Translations under genes and position numbers: made by a program | In this document: piece by piece, positions 9,266 to 18,712 of the stretch | Position numbering within the stretch: position 1 is the stretch's first letter | Layout: every line of letters begins with the position of its first letter | Notes under the pieces: generated by a model | Databases searched by the model: none | What the model was told of the DNA's origin: nothing | What the model saw: only the letters and a program-made list of their open reading frames with translations | NCBI RefSeq assembly: GCF_000702605.1 | Contig: NZ_JNIR01000001.1 | Coordinates: 1,788,501 to 1,852,500, forward strand | DNA length: 64,000 nt | Origin: Exiguobacterium acetylicum DSM 20416 | GTDB lineage: Bacteria; Bacillota; Bacilli; Exiguobacteriales; Exiguobacteriaceae | Direction: 5' to 3'

Positions 9266-10277
9266 GATGTTTCATCTCCTTTGCCAACCGTTCTGTTGCT
9301 TTTTGACGCGCATAGCGGTCGGGGTGTGTACTTGATACCTTCGCCAACTGTTCGATCCCACCACAAGAAAGTAACGCATCGAAGGCTGCCGTCCGAACCC
9401 ACCACGATCGACTACCGACAAACGGCAAGATCGCTGGTATCGCATCGTCTGGAACGACATGTTCTAAGAAACGAAGGGCAAGCATTTGCTCGACCCAACT
9501 CGATTCTTCTTCCAAGTATGGGACATACAATTTCCAGTCTTCCTCAAGTCCGATTCGCGTGAGTGCACGAAGGGCACGTTTTCGAATTTCTGGATTTTCA
9601 TCTGTTGTCTTGTCACGAACGAGCGCGATATAACGTGTTTCATCGCGGTCAAAGATCAGCTGAAGAATCGCTAACCTAAAGGACAACGTTAATTCTTCAA
9701 ACGCAGTCACCCATTCCGCCAAGTCTTGGCTACGCCCGACCGCAAGAATCGCACCAAAGAAGCTAATGTCATTTTCTTGTTTAGCGATCGCGATTGCATC
9801 TTGTTCGGATAGTGACACGAGTGTGCGGACGATGACATCGCTCTCCTCTTTTTCAATTGCCTTTCCCCAACGCGCATGAATCATTGGTGCGACTGCGACC
9901 AAACGGAATTGAGACACCGCTTCATAGGCGTTCAAGCGGCGGTCAATCCGGCGATGCTTCAATTGTTGTTCATAATACGCTTGCATATTGGCAGCGACGA
10001 ATGCTTGCACTCGTTCGAGATGTGCCGGTGTTGCCGTTAAATTGGACAGGGCGAACAGTTCAAGCTCCGCTAAATCCTCGTTTCCTTTTTGAATCGTCGG
10101 CATGTCCTGTCGTTCCCCTGTCGCATAGTCATAGATGTCATCTCGAAAGGCGAGTTGCCAATCGCGCCGTGCATGCTCGCGGTTGGCACGTTGTCGTTTT
10201 TGGACGACGAGATAGATCAGTGCCCCACCTTGTAAGAGAACGAGTACGACGATGAATACTAGAATCGCCTGCATCAT
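9255..10277 (-). CDS. Membrane-anchored HEAT-repeat protein
   Basis: 340 residues. The N-terminus MMQAILVFIVVLVLLQGGALIYLVV is one membrane helix, followed by a basic stretch (QKRQRANREHARR), so the bulk should be cytoplasmic. The rest is helical. Repeats of about 30 residues resembling HEAT units are clear in the C-terminal half, for example NPEIRKRALRALTRIG, WVEQMLALRFLEHV, WVRTAAFDALLSCGG and ARQKATERLA. Such proteins usually act as protein-interaction scaffolds. Start M10 of the open frame is chosen because GAGGA precedes it and its ATG overlaps the previous stop (ATGA). I infer a scaffold that links the glycosyltransferase and the pseudo-receiver protein; no specific family name is claimed. 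Confidence 0.75.
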   Translation of the reverse strand: MMQAILVFIVVLVLLQGGALIYLVVQKRQRANREHARRDWQLAFRDDIYDYATGERQDMPTIQKGNEDLAELELFALSNLTATPAHLERVQAFVAANMQAYYEQQLKHRRIDRRLNAYEAVSQFRLVAVAPMIHARWGKAIEKEESDVIVRTLVSLSEQDAIAIAKQENDISFFGAILAVGRSQDLAEWVTAFEELTLSFRLAILQLIFDRDETRYIALVRDKTTDENPEIRKRALRALTRIGLEEDWKLYVPYLEEESSWVEQMLALRFLEHVVPDDAIPAILPFVGSRSWWVRTAAFDALLSCGGIEQLAKVSSTHPDRYARQKATERLAKEMKHHVV

Positions 10278-11020
10278 CGGCCGTCCTCGACTTTTCGGAT
10301 CCATGCGCGGAACTCTTCGATTTTCAGCGGGAGCGTCATGATGTAATCAACACCACGATCAACCGCTAGGACGTGATCTCGTTCGCGATTATACATCGAG
10401 ATCATCATCGATTGGAATGGCGCGATACTTTGTTGTTTTGCCCGCAACAACAATTCCAGTCCATCTGCTCGCGGTAATGCGGACGTGAACACGAGCAAGT
10501 ACGGACGGGAGGCCACATACTCATCAAGGAACGTCTCTGCTCGTTCAAACGTTACGAACCGTTCGAATCGTTCCATCAGTTCCCGTTCCATCATCCGGCG
10601 GATATGTGGATCTTCCGTTACGACGACGACCTCCGCGATATGCTGGATTTTTTTATAGCGTGCAAGGCGATCGAGAACAAGCTCGCGCGACAGCGTCGCC
10701 GGTAAAATTTCGCGTGCATTTTCTAACCCATAGAAAGAGGATTCCGTATTAAAATACACGACGGGGATTCGTTCCTCGATGACGGGTTCACTCGCGAGGA
10801 CGACATCGGCATACGAGATGTCTGTCCGCACGCACCATCCTTCCTCGATCAGACCATTGACCGTCTCCGGCATTTGTCCGACCGTGTGCACGAACAAGGT
10901 ATTCGTCGACGATTGTCGGACAACCTCTTCCGTCCATTCAATCGTTGAACTGACCTCACGATCTTGACTTGTTGACTCAAACGACTGATTGATTAACTTC
11001 CACATCTCTTCACGCCGCAT
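10274..11020 (-). CDS. Pseudo-receiver (degenerate response-regulator) protein
   Basis: 248 residues, with no DNA-binding or output domain. Residues 129-245 follow the receiver fold: VVVVTEDPHIRRMM for strand 1, RPYLLVFTSALPRADGLELL for strands 2-3, MMISMYN, and GVDYIMTLPLKIEEF at the end. The phosphoacceptor aspartate is replaced by threonine (T179), the conserved lysine before proline by leucine (L230), and one of the acidic pair by threonine (T135). Residues 40-120 look like a second, still weaker receiver-like half. It should not take part in classical phosphotransfer. It lies between the hydrolase (TAAATG junction) and the HEAT gene (ATGA), preceded by GGGAGGG. Confidence 0.72.
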   Translation of the reverse strand: MRREEMWKLINQSFESTSQDREVSSTIEWTEEVVRQSSTNTLFVHTVGQMPETVNGLIEEGWCVRTDISYADVVLASEPVIEERIPVVYFNTESSFYGLENAREILPATLSRELVLDRLARYKKIQHIAEVVVVTEDPHIRRMMERELMERFERFVTFERAETFLDEYVASRPYLLVFTSALPRADGLELLLRAKQQSIAPFQSMMISMYNRERDHVLAVDRGVDYIMTLPLKIEEFRAWIRKVEDGR

Positions 11021-14000
11021 TTAGTTCCCTCCCTCAGTGAATGCTTTTTTCATCGTATGATAGACCGGCTTCAATTCTTCACGTTGCTGCGGATTCGTCC
11101 ATTCCGCCCAGTTGTAGAAACCACGATCCTTCTCTGGAATGCGTGTCTCACCGACTTGACCTGTGACTTCGATTCCTTCTGTGATCATCTTCGCTTCGAG
11201 CCCATCTTTCCAGAAGTCGCCGATGATTTCGTGTTTACTAGGGTCACGCATATTCAAGACCATCCATGGAATACGGAGTTCGACGGTTGGTTTCGTCACA
11301 TCTGAGATATCCGTCAAGATGTCATCCGGTTCTCCTTCGTGTAAAACACCTGTGTCCCATTTAACGGCTGGTTTGACGATTTTTTTCGTCACCGGATCTC
11401 GTCTTGCATAATCGAGCATTTGATAGATTGGAACGAACTTACCGCTATCTTTTTGATCAGATGGCGGTTTCACCATCTCAAACGGCATCTTCAAACCGTA
11501 ATGATAACGGAAGATGTCATAGCGAGCATCGACATCGATACGCGCCGTCTGATCAATCGTCAGGCGATATTCGGCTCCTTCGTCAAGCGTCAACGGACCG
11601 ACTTTCGTATTCCCATCATTCGGTTTCGTCGATAGTGCAAGTGTCGTCGGCTCTGCTTTCTTCCGATCGATGCGCAAGTAGAGATATGCCTCGTCAGAAG
11701 TCATGTAAATCGCTTGATCCTTATTTTCAGCAACTGGAGCATACCCTTTCCAGTCATCCAGTTTTCCGTCAATGACGATGTCCGAACGAAGGAAACCAAG
11801 CATCCCGAAATGTTGTTCACTCGTCTGGACATTCGACCAGCGTGGACGAGTATCCGCATCATCATAATCCATCGTGTTCCACGTCCGTTTGAACCATTCA
11901 TCTTGCCAGATGAAGACAAGTCCACCGGCCGTCTTGACGTCCTTGATGTCCTGATAGAGCTGCGCGACGAGTTCACCTTGTTTCTTTTCACTGACATGTC
12001 CTTGATCAAAACCATTCGGTCCAAGGTGTGTCTTACCGCGTGAGCTTGGAATGCCGAATTCTGATACGAGTAACGGCATCTCATGATAGTCTTTCATTTC
12101 TTTCAAATAACGAGCATATGATTCAGAGCCCTTGTCTGCTTTTTGGCTGTATTCTTCCTTGATGAACGAAGGATAATACGGATAGATGTGATAAGACGCA
12201 AACAAGCCACCAGGGAAATCCTTCGTTGCTTTCAAATGATTGAAGTCGATCGAGACGAGATCTTGCTCTTCTTCAACTTCTTTCGGGTGTTTCAACGGAT
12301 CCGTCGTCGGCCAGTTCGTCGAACCAATTGGTCGAGTCGTTCCGTACTCTTTAATTTCATGTGCTGTCGCTGTATCCATCCGACCGGCAAGCCACGATTC
12401 AAACGGTGACGCCTCTTTTGTCGTCGTCACGTACTTCCCTTCAAATCGTGTGCCTTTGTTCTTTTTATTCGTCTCAACGACGGCTTCCGGTAACCATTCG
12501 ATTCCAAAGACGAATGCTGAAACGTATTGCGAAACGTCCGATGTATATGTTCCAGAAGCATGACCAACGACTTCCTTGACGACGGCGTTGCCATGAATGA
12601 CATCGACCATTCGTTTTGCTTCCGTATCGGTCATCTTCAAGAAGTCTGGCTCAAAAGCGTTCTTCAACTCTTCGAATGGTTTTTCCTCGACCCACATACC
12701 TTGCATCAGATAAATCGGTTGTTTTGCACGTTCATTATAGGCTTTTAGTGCATCATAGAAAGCCGGTGGATGAAGCGTATATATTCGAATTGTATTGACG
12801 CCCAACTCACCAATTTCCTTTAGCCAACGATCGTATTCATTACGACTGATCGCATGTTCCCCGGGAAATGCACCGGGTCGACCGAGTCCGACGTTGACGC
12901 CTTTGACGAAATACGGCTTCCATTCGCCATCTTGATACATTTCAAGTGTGTCTTGTCCTTCACGTGCTCGAGTTCGTAGTTCTTGATTACCGACTTTCGT
13001 TTGAGAGAGTGGCTTAACTTTCGCAGCCTGCGTCGAGACACGTTTTGTATCTTCTAGAATTCGTGTCAGTGTCGGGGCATAAATCTTCCAAAAGAATGCT
13101 GATTCACTCTCTGCACTATCGAGAATGAACTGTTTGCGGAACCAATCGAGCCCACTATATCGATAGTAGCGCGGGATATCCGCGACATCAGTGTAGTCCC
13201 CAGCAAAATAGTGTCCACTTCCTTGCGTGACATACGCTGGGAATTCAAGCGGCAACTGATATTTCCGAAGCATCGCTTGGGTTTGTTTTGACGGTTTCCA
13301 AGAAAAATGCGCTTGTTGCTCGCCACCGTCTAGCTCTAAAATCTCAAACCAGTAGTTATAACGGACCTCATCTTTTGCATTGCCCTTGTTTTTATCCCAT
13401 TTATAGAGAAGCGGCGTGTCATCATTAACAAAGAATGCTTTTTCTGTTGAGTCATTGATAAAGACATAACCTGGACCAGATAGTTTGAATTCTTTTTCTT
13501 TCGCCTGCGCTTTTAATTGAGCTACGACGTTCTTCTCAAGACCTTGCAGTTTTGTTAAATCCGGGAAAAACCGACCAATCCATCCTGTCCAAGCCGTTCC
13601 GAATAATTGGCGGAACGCATTGGACCGTTCGACTGACGTCGGACTTGCCGCCGTATTAAACTCCGCCACGACCGTTTTCCCTTGCGAAATCGCTTCGGTC
13701 GCAAGCTCGACGTCTTCCGTCGTCAAGCCACCACGATGTTCTTTTTTTCCGTTGACGTCATATGACTTTCCATACGTATCCGTAAACAACAGCACATCTG
13801 CTTTAGAGGCTTGTTGTAACATTTTTTCACCTTGTGTTCCGTCATAACGGTTGATGTAGTCCGAATACGCATAATCCTGCCCTTGCGCATTTCGGATCTT
13901 TAAGTGATTCAATAACCACGTCGTTCCGGCATGCTCTCGCTCCTCCGTTCCGTTCGTGTAGTCAAATAGCGCAATGTTTAATGTCTTTTCCTGTTTCAAG

Positions 14001-14068
14001 AACCAAATGGCAAATGGTGTCAGAATGAGTAAGACGACGATTGCGAACGTCCATTTATAACGCCTCAT
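11021..14068 (-). CDS. Membrane-anchored glycoside hydrolase-like protein with CBM9-like C-terminus
   Basis: 1015 residues. Residues 3-24 form a signal anchor (RRYKW then a hydrophobic helix), so the protein faces outside. Residues 35-335 are an unassigned extracellular domain. Residues about 380-755 resemble a (beta/alpha)8 barrel of the GH2/GH5 type: GVNTIRIYTLHPPAFYDAL, FGIEWLPEAV with a candidate acid/base E524, and PLLVSEFGIP with a candidate nucleophile E670. Residues 762-1015 begin DIVIDGKLDDWKGYAPV, like CBM9-type domains. A GTG 18 bases earlier is possible, but GGGAGG lies ten bases before the ATG at 14068. It is the first gene of the operon and may trim or modify the polymer made by the downstream glycosyltransferase. 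Substrate unknown. Confidence 0.75.
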   Translation of the reverse strand: MRRYKWTFAIVVLLILTPFAIWFLKQEKTLNIALFDYTNGTEEREHAGTTWLLNHLKIRNAQGQDYAYSDYINRYDGTQGEKMLQQASKADVLLFTDTYGKSYDVNGKKEHRGGLTTEDVELATEAISQGKTVVAEFNTAASPTSVERSNAFRQLFGTAWTGWIGRFFPDLTKLQGLEKNVVAQLKAQAKEKEFKLSGPGYVFINDSTEKAFFVNDDTPLLYKWDKNKGNAKDEVRYNYWFEILELDGGEQQAHFSWKPSKQTQAMLRKYQLPLEFPAYVTQGSGHYFAGDYTDVADIPRYYRYSGLDWFRKQFILDSAESESAFFWKIYAPTLTRILEDTKRVSTQAAKVKPLSQTKVGNQELRTRAREGQDTLEMYQDGEWKPYFVKGVNVGLGRPGAFPGEHAISRNEYDRWLKEIGELGVNTIRIYTLHPPAFYDALKAYNERAKQPIYLMQGMWVEEKPFEELKNAFEPDFLKMTDTEAKRMVDVIHGNAVVKEVVGHASGTYTSDVSQYVSAFVFGIEWLPEAVVETNKKNKGTRFEGKYVTTTKEASPFESWLAGRMDTATAHEIKEYGTTRPIGSTNWPTTDPLKHPKEVEEEQDLVSIDFNHLKATKDFPGGLFASYHIYPYYPSFIKEEYSQKADKGSESYARYLKEMKDYHEMPLLVSEFGIPSSRGKTHLGPNGFDQGHVSEKKQGELVAQLYQDIKDVKTAGGLVFIWQDEWFKRTWNTMDYDDADTRPRWSNVQTSEQHFGMLGFLRSDIVIDGKLDDWKGYAPVAENKDQAIYMTSDEAYLYLRIDRKKAEPTTLALSTKPNDGNTKVGPLTLDEGAEYRLTIDQTARIDVDARYDIFRYHYGLKMPFEMVKPPSDQKDSGKFVPIYQMLDYARRDPVTKKIVKPAVKWDTGVLHEGEPDDILTDISDVTKPTVELRIPWMVLNMRDPSKHEIIGDFWKDGLEAKMITEGIEVTGQVGETRIPEKDRGFYNWAEWTNPQQREELKPVYHTMKKAFTEGGN

Positions 14069-14088
14069 ATTGGCATAGCCTCCCACTA

Positions 14089-14112
14089 GAACAATTTGTT
14101 CCTATCATTGTA
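14089..14112 (-). promoter_or_regulatory. Candidate promoter -10 and 13-bp palindrome before the polysaccharide operon
   Basis: A perfect palindrome GAACAATTTGTTC (14089-14101) lies between the ribosome site and a TACAAT -10-like element (14107-14112, minus strand). A convincing -35 is not seen. The palindrome is placed where a repressor of this operon would bind, around the expected transcription start. Confidence 0.35.
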
Positions 14113-14201
14113 ACGTGAATCAAATGATGTTCATATAATGGAAATCAAAATTGATGGAAGGAAATGATAAGATGCTAATTTTAGATTACTTTACCCCTAA
14201 C

Positions 14202-14250
14202 AAAAAAAACGTTCCGTTCTCTTTTGTCGGAGAACAGAACGTTTCGTTTT
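14202..14250 (-). terminator. Terminator of lon-engB (possibly bidirectional)
   Basis: A long hairpin with arms AACGTTCCGTTCTC and GAGAACAGAACGTT is followed on the minus strand by a run of eight T residues. A T run is also present on the other side. It isolates engB from the polysaccharide operon. Confidence 0.85.
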
Positions 14251-14832
14251 TTACAGAAGACGATAAATCGCTTCCCATGCCGCATCGACGCCTTCTCCTG
14301 TCTCAGATGAGAAAGGAATCAAGGTATCTTGACCGTCAAATTGCAATTTACGTTTGATTGCCGCGATATGTTTATCACGTTGACTCTTTTTGATTTTATC
14401 GAGTTTTGTCGCAACGACGATGACTGGTAGATCATAATACTTCAAGAAATCATACATCGTCACATCATCCGCAGACGGATCGTGTCGGATGTCGACGAGC
14501 TGTACGACACCTTTGAGGATTTCACGTTGTGTGAAATACTTTTCCATCATCTTGCCCCACGCTTCGCGTTCCGTCTTCGAGACTTTTGCATAGCCGTAAC
14601 CGGGTACATCGACGAACATGACTTCATCATTGATGTTGAAGAAGTTCAAGGTTTGCGTTTTACCTGGTTTTGAAGACGTCCGCGCGAGTGCTTTACGCTG
14701 GACCAATTTGTTGATGAATGAGGACTTTCCGACATTCGATCGCCCTGCGAGTGCCACTTCTGGCAATAATGGCTCCGGATAATGTTCCGGATTGACGCCA
14801 CTCGTAATAAAATCAGCTTTATAAATTTTCAT
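14251..14832 (-). CDS. engB: Ribosome biogenesis GTPase EngB/YsxC
   Basis: Essential GTPase for late assembly of the 50S subunit. The 193-residue protein shows G1 GRSNVGKSS, the switch threonine region [12 protein letters not shown]3 DVPGYG, G4 TKLDK and the G5-like FSSETGEG. Its start is one base after the lon stop. The ribosome site AAGGAGAG lies inside the end of lon, so the two are one operon, as in B. subtilis (lonA-ysxC). Confidence 0.97.
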   Translation of the reverse strand: MKIYKADFITSGVNPEHYPEPLLPEVALAGRSNVGKSSFINKLVQRKALARTSSKPGKTQTLNFFNINDEVMFVDVPGYGYAKVSKTEREAWGKMMEKYFTQREILKGVVQLVDIRHDPSADDVTMYDFLKYYDLPVIVVATKLDKIKKSQRDKHIAAIKRKLQFDGQDTLIPFSSETGEGVDAAWEAIYRLL

Positions 14833-14833
14833 G

Positions 14834-17143
14834 TTACTCTCCTTTTAATGCATGTTCGAGCACTTGCTCCATCGTCGCGACTGGAATGAATTCCATTCCT
14901 GCGCGGACGCTTTCCGGGATATCATCGATGTCCCGCGTATTATCTTGCGGTAAAAGAACGGTCGTCAAACCCGCACGATGCGCTGCGAGCGACTTCTCTT
15001 TTAATCCACCAATTGGTAAGACACGTCCACGCAACGTAATTTCACCCGTCATCCCGACGTCCCGGCGCACCGGACGCTTCGTCAAGGCAGAAATCAGTGC
15101 TGTCGCGAGTGTAATCCCAGCAGATGGTCCGTCTTTTGGTACGGCACCTTCAGGAACGTGGATGTGGATGTCTTGCGTTTCGCAGAAGTTCGGTTCGATG
15201 CCAAGGGACGTCGCGTTCGCTCGGACGAAGCTGTACGCGGTCTGAGCCGACTCTTGCATGACGTCACCGAGTTTCCCGGTTAATTGTAATTTCCCTTTAC
15301 CCGGAGCAAGGCTGACTTCGATCGTCAACGTATCGCCCCCAAAAGCAGTATACGCTAAACCAGTCACCGCGCCAATCATATCTTCCAGTTCGCCTTGACC
15401 ATAGCGGTAGATCGGTTTACCTAAGAAATCATCCAGATTACGTTTTGTCACCGTCACGCGCTTCTTCTCACCCATCGCAATTTGTTTCGCTGCTTTCCGG
15501 CAAAGAGAGCCGAGGACACGTTCGAGATTCCGGACACCGGCTTCTCGTGTATAACGACGGACGACTTCTTCCAGCGCGTCTGCTTTGACTGTCAATTGAC
15601 TCTTTTTCAGACCGTGTTCAGCCAGTTGCTTCGATAAGAGATGACGAACAGCAATTTCCGTCTTCTCTTGTTCCGTATAGCCACCGATTTGAATCAGTTC
15701 CATCCGATCGAGCAACGGTCCGGGAATGTTCGAGACATCGTTCGCTGTCGCGATGAACAGGACATTCGATAAATCAAATGGTTCTTCGATATAGTGATCA
15801 GAAAAGCTGTTGTTTTGTTCCGGATCAAGAACTTCGAGCATCGCGGACGACGGGTCACCACGGAAGTCATTTGACATCTTATCGATCTCATCGAGCAGGA
15901 AGACCGGGTTGTTCGTTCCTGCTTGTTTTAAACCACGAATGATCCGTCCTGGCATCGCACCGATATACGTCCGGCGATGTCCACGGATCTCCGCTTCGTC
16001 GCGCACGCCACCAAGTGAGACACGGACGAACTTCCGCTCAAGTGCTGTGGCAATCGAACGGGCAAGCGACGTTTTCCCGACTCCTGGAGGACCAGAAAGA
16101 CAGAGAATCGGTCCACGTAATGAGTCCGTCAATTGACGAACGGCAAGATACTCAAGGATTCGTTCTTTGACCTTCTCTAGACCGTAATGGTCCTTTTCAA
16201 GCTGTTCTGAAGCAGCAGAGACGTTCAAAAAATCGTCCGTTGCTTCATTCCATGGCAACGAGAAGAACCATTCGAGATAGTTGCGAATGACCCCATGTTC
16301 GGGACTCGTCGCCGGTACGACCGCTAAACGACTGATTTCCTTCTCGACGTTCGCAACCGTCGTTTCTGGTAAATCAAGCATCGCAAGCTGCTCCCGGTAT
16401 TTCGTCGCATCGCTTTCAACAGAAGCTGATTCGCCACCGAGTTCTTGTTGAATCGTCTTCAATTGTTCCCGCAAGTAATACTCGCGTTGCGATTGTTCAA
16501 TCGTCTTCTTCGTCCGTTCACGCATCTCACGTTCGAGTTCGACGACTTCATATTCGTGTTTCATGACGTCTAGCAACATCAATCCTCGTTCGACCGGATC
16601 CTGTTGTTCGAGAAACTCCTGTTTCTTCGAGATATCGATTGGTAGCTTCGACGTGATATAGTCCGTCAATGAATCGAGGCGTTCGTATGTCTCGAACCGG
16701 CGACGTTCATCCGTTCCGATTCCTTTGATCCGAGAGACGAGTTGACCAAACTGTTCTTTGATGAGACGAACGAGCGCTTCTTGTTTCGCTCCTTTGATGT
16801 CCATCTTCTCGATTGGTTCGATGACGGCTTGATAGCCCTCGTCCGTCTCCTCGACGTTTTCAATCCGGACGCGTTCCTTCCCGATGACGCGGACACGGAC
16901 CGTATCATTCCCGAGTTCACTCATCTTCGCGATTTGAACAAGTGTCCCAACCTGATGCAGCCCGTCGACAGACGGCTCCGCTTCTGGGTCACGTTGCGTG
17001 ACGACGACGAGATCGATCTCGTGTTCCTTTGATGCAAGTAAGGCTTTTAAGGATACCGGACGCCCAACATCAATCGTCAATCCGATCAACGGATATGCGA
17101 CGACACCGCGTAACGGTAAAAGTGGATATTGTTTTTTCTTCAT
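14834..17143 (-). CDS. lon: ATP-dependent protease Lon
   Basis: Cytoplasmic AAA+ serine protease that degrades misfolded and regulatory proteins. The 769-residue protein has an N-terminal substrate domain ([12 protein letters not shown]), a coiled middle (around 180-250), Walker [10 protein letters not shown], Walker [11 protein letters not shown], and the protease domain with catalytic serine in [10 protein letters not shown] and lysine in [20 protein letters not shown] precedes the start. It is separated from clpX by a terminator. Confidence 0.98.
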   Translation of the reverse strand: MKKKQYPLLPLRGVVAYPLIGLTIDVGRPVSLKALLASKEHEIDLVVVTQRDPEAEPSVDGLHQVGTLVQIAKMSELGNDTVRVRVIGKERVRIENVEETDEGYQAVIEPIEKMDIKGAKQEALVRLIKEQFGQLVSRIKGIGTDERRRFETYERLDSLTDYITSKLPIDISKKQEFLEQQDPVERGLMLLDVMKHEYEVVELEREMRERTKKTIEQSQREYYLREQLKTIQQELGGESASVESDATKYREQLAMLDLPETTVANVEKEISRLAVVPATSPEHGVIRNYLEWFFSLPWNEATDDFLNVSAASEQLEKDHYGLEKVKERILEYLAVRQLTDSLRGPILCLSGPPGVGKTSLARSIATALERKFVRVSLGGVRDEAEIRGHRRTYIGAMPGRIIRGLKQAGTNNPVFLLDEIDKMSNDFRGDPSSAMLEVLDPEQNNSFSDHYIEEPFDLSNVLFIATANDVSNIPGPLLDRMELIQIGGYTEQEKTEIAVRHLLSKQLAEHGLKKSQLTVKADALEEVVRRYTREAGVRNLERVLGSLCRKAAKQIAMGEKKRVTVTKRNLDDFLGKPIYRYGQGELEDMIGAVTGLAYTAFGGDTLTIEVSLAPGKGKLQLTGKLGDVMQESAQTAYSFVRANATSLGIEPNFCETQDIHIHVPEGAVPKDGPSAGITLATALISALTKRPVRRDVGMTGEITLRGRVLPIGGLKEKSLAAHRAGLTTVLLPQDNTRDIDDIPESVRAGMEFIPVATMEQVLEHALKGE

Positions 17144-17159
17144 TCGAATTCCTCCTAAA

Positions 17160-17198
17160 CAAAAAGACTCGGAAAGGCGTACAAGTAGCCTCCGAGCC
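17160..17198 (-). terminator. Terminator of clpX
   Basis: Stem with outer arms CTCGGA/TCCGAG (17168-17196), followed on the minus strand by TCTTTTTG. It lies between clpX and lon. Confidence 0.8.
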
Positions 17199-17212
17199 GA
17201 TTTGTCACGGTG

Positions 17213-18478
17213 TTACGCCGTTTCTTTTTCTTTCCCATGTTCAATTGTACCATCTTTCAACTCGAGCGTTGGACCGCGTTTACCAGTCAACGTTTCTGCT
17301 GTAATGATGACTTTCGCGATGTCTTCACGCGATGGGATTTCGAACATGATATCAAGCATAGTTTCTTCGATGATTGAACGAAGACCACGCGCACCTGTTT
17401 TACGTTCGATTGCAAGTTTTGCAATCTCAAGAAGTGCATCTTCCGTGAAGTCGAGTTCGACATCATCAAGTTGAAGCATTTTCTTATATTGTTTCACGAG
17501 GGCGTTTTTCGGTTTCGTCAAGATTTGAACGAGTGCCTCTTCATCAAGTGGCTCGAGCGTCGCCATGACCGGCAAACGACCGATGAACTCTGGAATCAAA
17601 CCGAACTTTTGAAGATCTTCTGGCAATGCAGCTGCGAGAATTTCTTTTTGCGTAAGGTTACGGTTCTCTGAATCGTTTCCGAATCCGATGACTTTTTTAC
17701 CAAGACGACGTTTGATCGACTGATCGATACCATCGAATGCGCCACCGACGATGAATAAGATGTTCGTCGTATCGATTTGGATGAATTCTTGATGTGGGTG
17801 TTTCCGTCCACCTTGTGGCGGTACACTCGCAACAGTTCCTTCCAAAATTTTAAGCAAGGCTTGTTGGACACCTTCACCAGAAACGTCACGTGTAATCGAC
17901 GGATTTTCTGATTTACGAGCGATCTTATCGATTTCATCAATGTAGATGATGCCTTTTTCAGCCTTCTCGACATCGTAATCCGCTGCTTGGATGAGTTTCA
18001 ACAGGATGTTCTCGACGTCTTCACCGACATAACCGGCTTCCGTCAAACTTGTTGCATCGGCAATCGCAAACGGTACGTTCAAGATCCGTGCCATCGTTTG
18101 GGCAAGAAGTGTCTTACCGCTACCTGTTGGTCCAATCATGACGATGTTCGATTTTGAGAGCTCGACATCATCTGCACGACCACCAGCATTGATTCGTTTG
18201 TAGTGATTGTACATCGCTACAGACAACGATTTCTTCGCTTTCTCTTGACCGATGACGTAATCATCAAGTGTCGTACGAATTTCATGCGGTTTTGGAACAT
18301 TCTTCAGCTCGACTTCTTCTTCAGTACCGAGTTCTTCCTCTACGATTTCATTGCAGAGTTCGATACACTCGTCGCAAATGTAAACGCCAGGTCCAGCAAC
18401 AAGTTTGCGTACTTGTTCTTGTGTCTTTCCACAGAAAGAACATTTTAGCTGACCTTTTTCTTCGTTAAATTTAAACAT
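17213..18478 (-). CDS. clpX: Clp protease ATP-binding subunit ClpX
   Basis: AAA+ unfoldase that delivers substrates to ClpP. The 421-residue protein has a four-cysteine zinc-binding N-domain (C13, C16, C35, C38), Walker A GPTGSGKT, Walker [10 protein letters not shown] and the sensor region RSIIEE. The start MFKFNEEKG is the family start, with AAAGGGG about 11 bases before it; 19 extra upstream codons are rejected. Upstream lie a sigma-A-type promoter and a small hairpin (about 18512-18528). Confidence 0.98.
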   Translation of the reverse strand: MFKFNEEKGQLKCSFCGKTQEQVRKLVAGPGVYICDECIELCNEIVEEELGTEEEVELKNVPKPHEIRTTLDDYVIGQEKAKKSLSVAMYNHYKRINAGGRADDVELSKSNIVMIGPTGSGKTLLAQTMARILNVPFAIADATSLTEAGYVGEDVENILLKLIQAADYDVEKAEKGIIYIDEIDKIARKSENPSITRDVSGEGVQQALLKILEGTVASVPPQGGRKHPHQEFIQIDTTNILFIVGGAFDGIDQSIKRRLGKKVIGFGNDSENRNLTQKEILAAALPEDLQKFGLIPEFIGRLPVMATLEPLDEEALVQILTKPKNALVKQYKKMLQLDDVELDFTEDALLEIAKLAIERKTGARGLRSIIEETMLDIMFEIPSREDIAKVIITAETLTGKRGPTLELKDGTIEHGKEKETA

Positions 18479-18550
18479 AAAGGTCCGCCCCTTTAACGTG
18501 GAAATTGTATGGATGCCTGTAGCATCCCGTCTCACGTTTTACTATTTATG

Positions 18551-18580
18551 ATTGTAGCATGAACAAGGAAAGTCTTTCAA
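18551..18580 (-). promoter_or_regulatory. Sigma-A-type promoter of clpX
   Basis: TTGAAA (18575-18580) and TACAAT (18551-18556) on the minus strand with an 18-base spacer. The 5' leader then contains the hairpin GGATGC-tacag-GCATCC. The rest of the 234-base gap holds the tig terminator. Confidence 0.6.
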
Positions 18581-18651
18581 ATCCTGGACGAACGATTTAC
18601 AGTTTGATGTTCTGAACCAAGGATTGTTTGTCCTTGTTTGACCTATCGTAC

Positions 18652-18694
18652 AAAAAAATCGACTCCAAGACCAGAAATTGAGCTTGAAGTCGAT
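18652..18694 (-). terminator. Terminator of tig
   Basis: Arms ATCGACTTCAAG and CTTGGAGTCGAT on the minus strand, followed by seven T residues. Confidence 0.85.
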
Positions 18695-18712
18695 CGAAAA
18701 CCATGAAATGGC

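Noticed and set aside
14151-14357. 68-codon plus-strand frame before engB
   Set aside because: It starts near GGAAATG but runs through the terminator hairpin and then antisense to engB. The protein is not gene-like.
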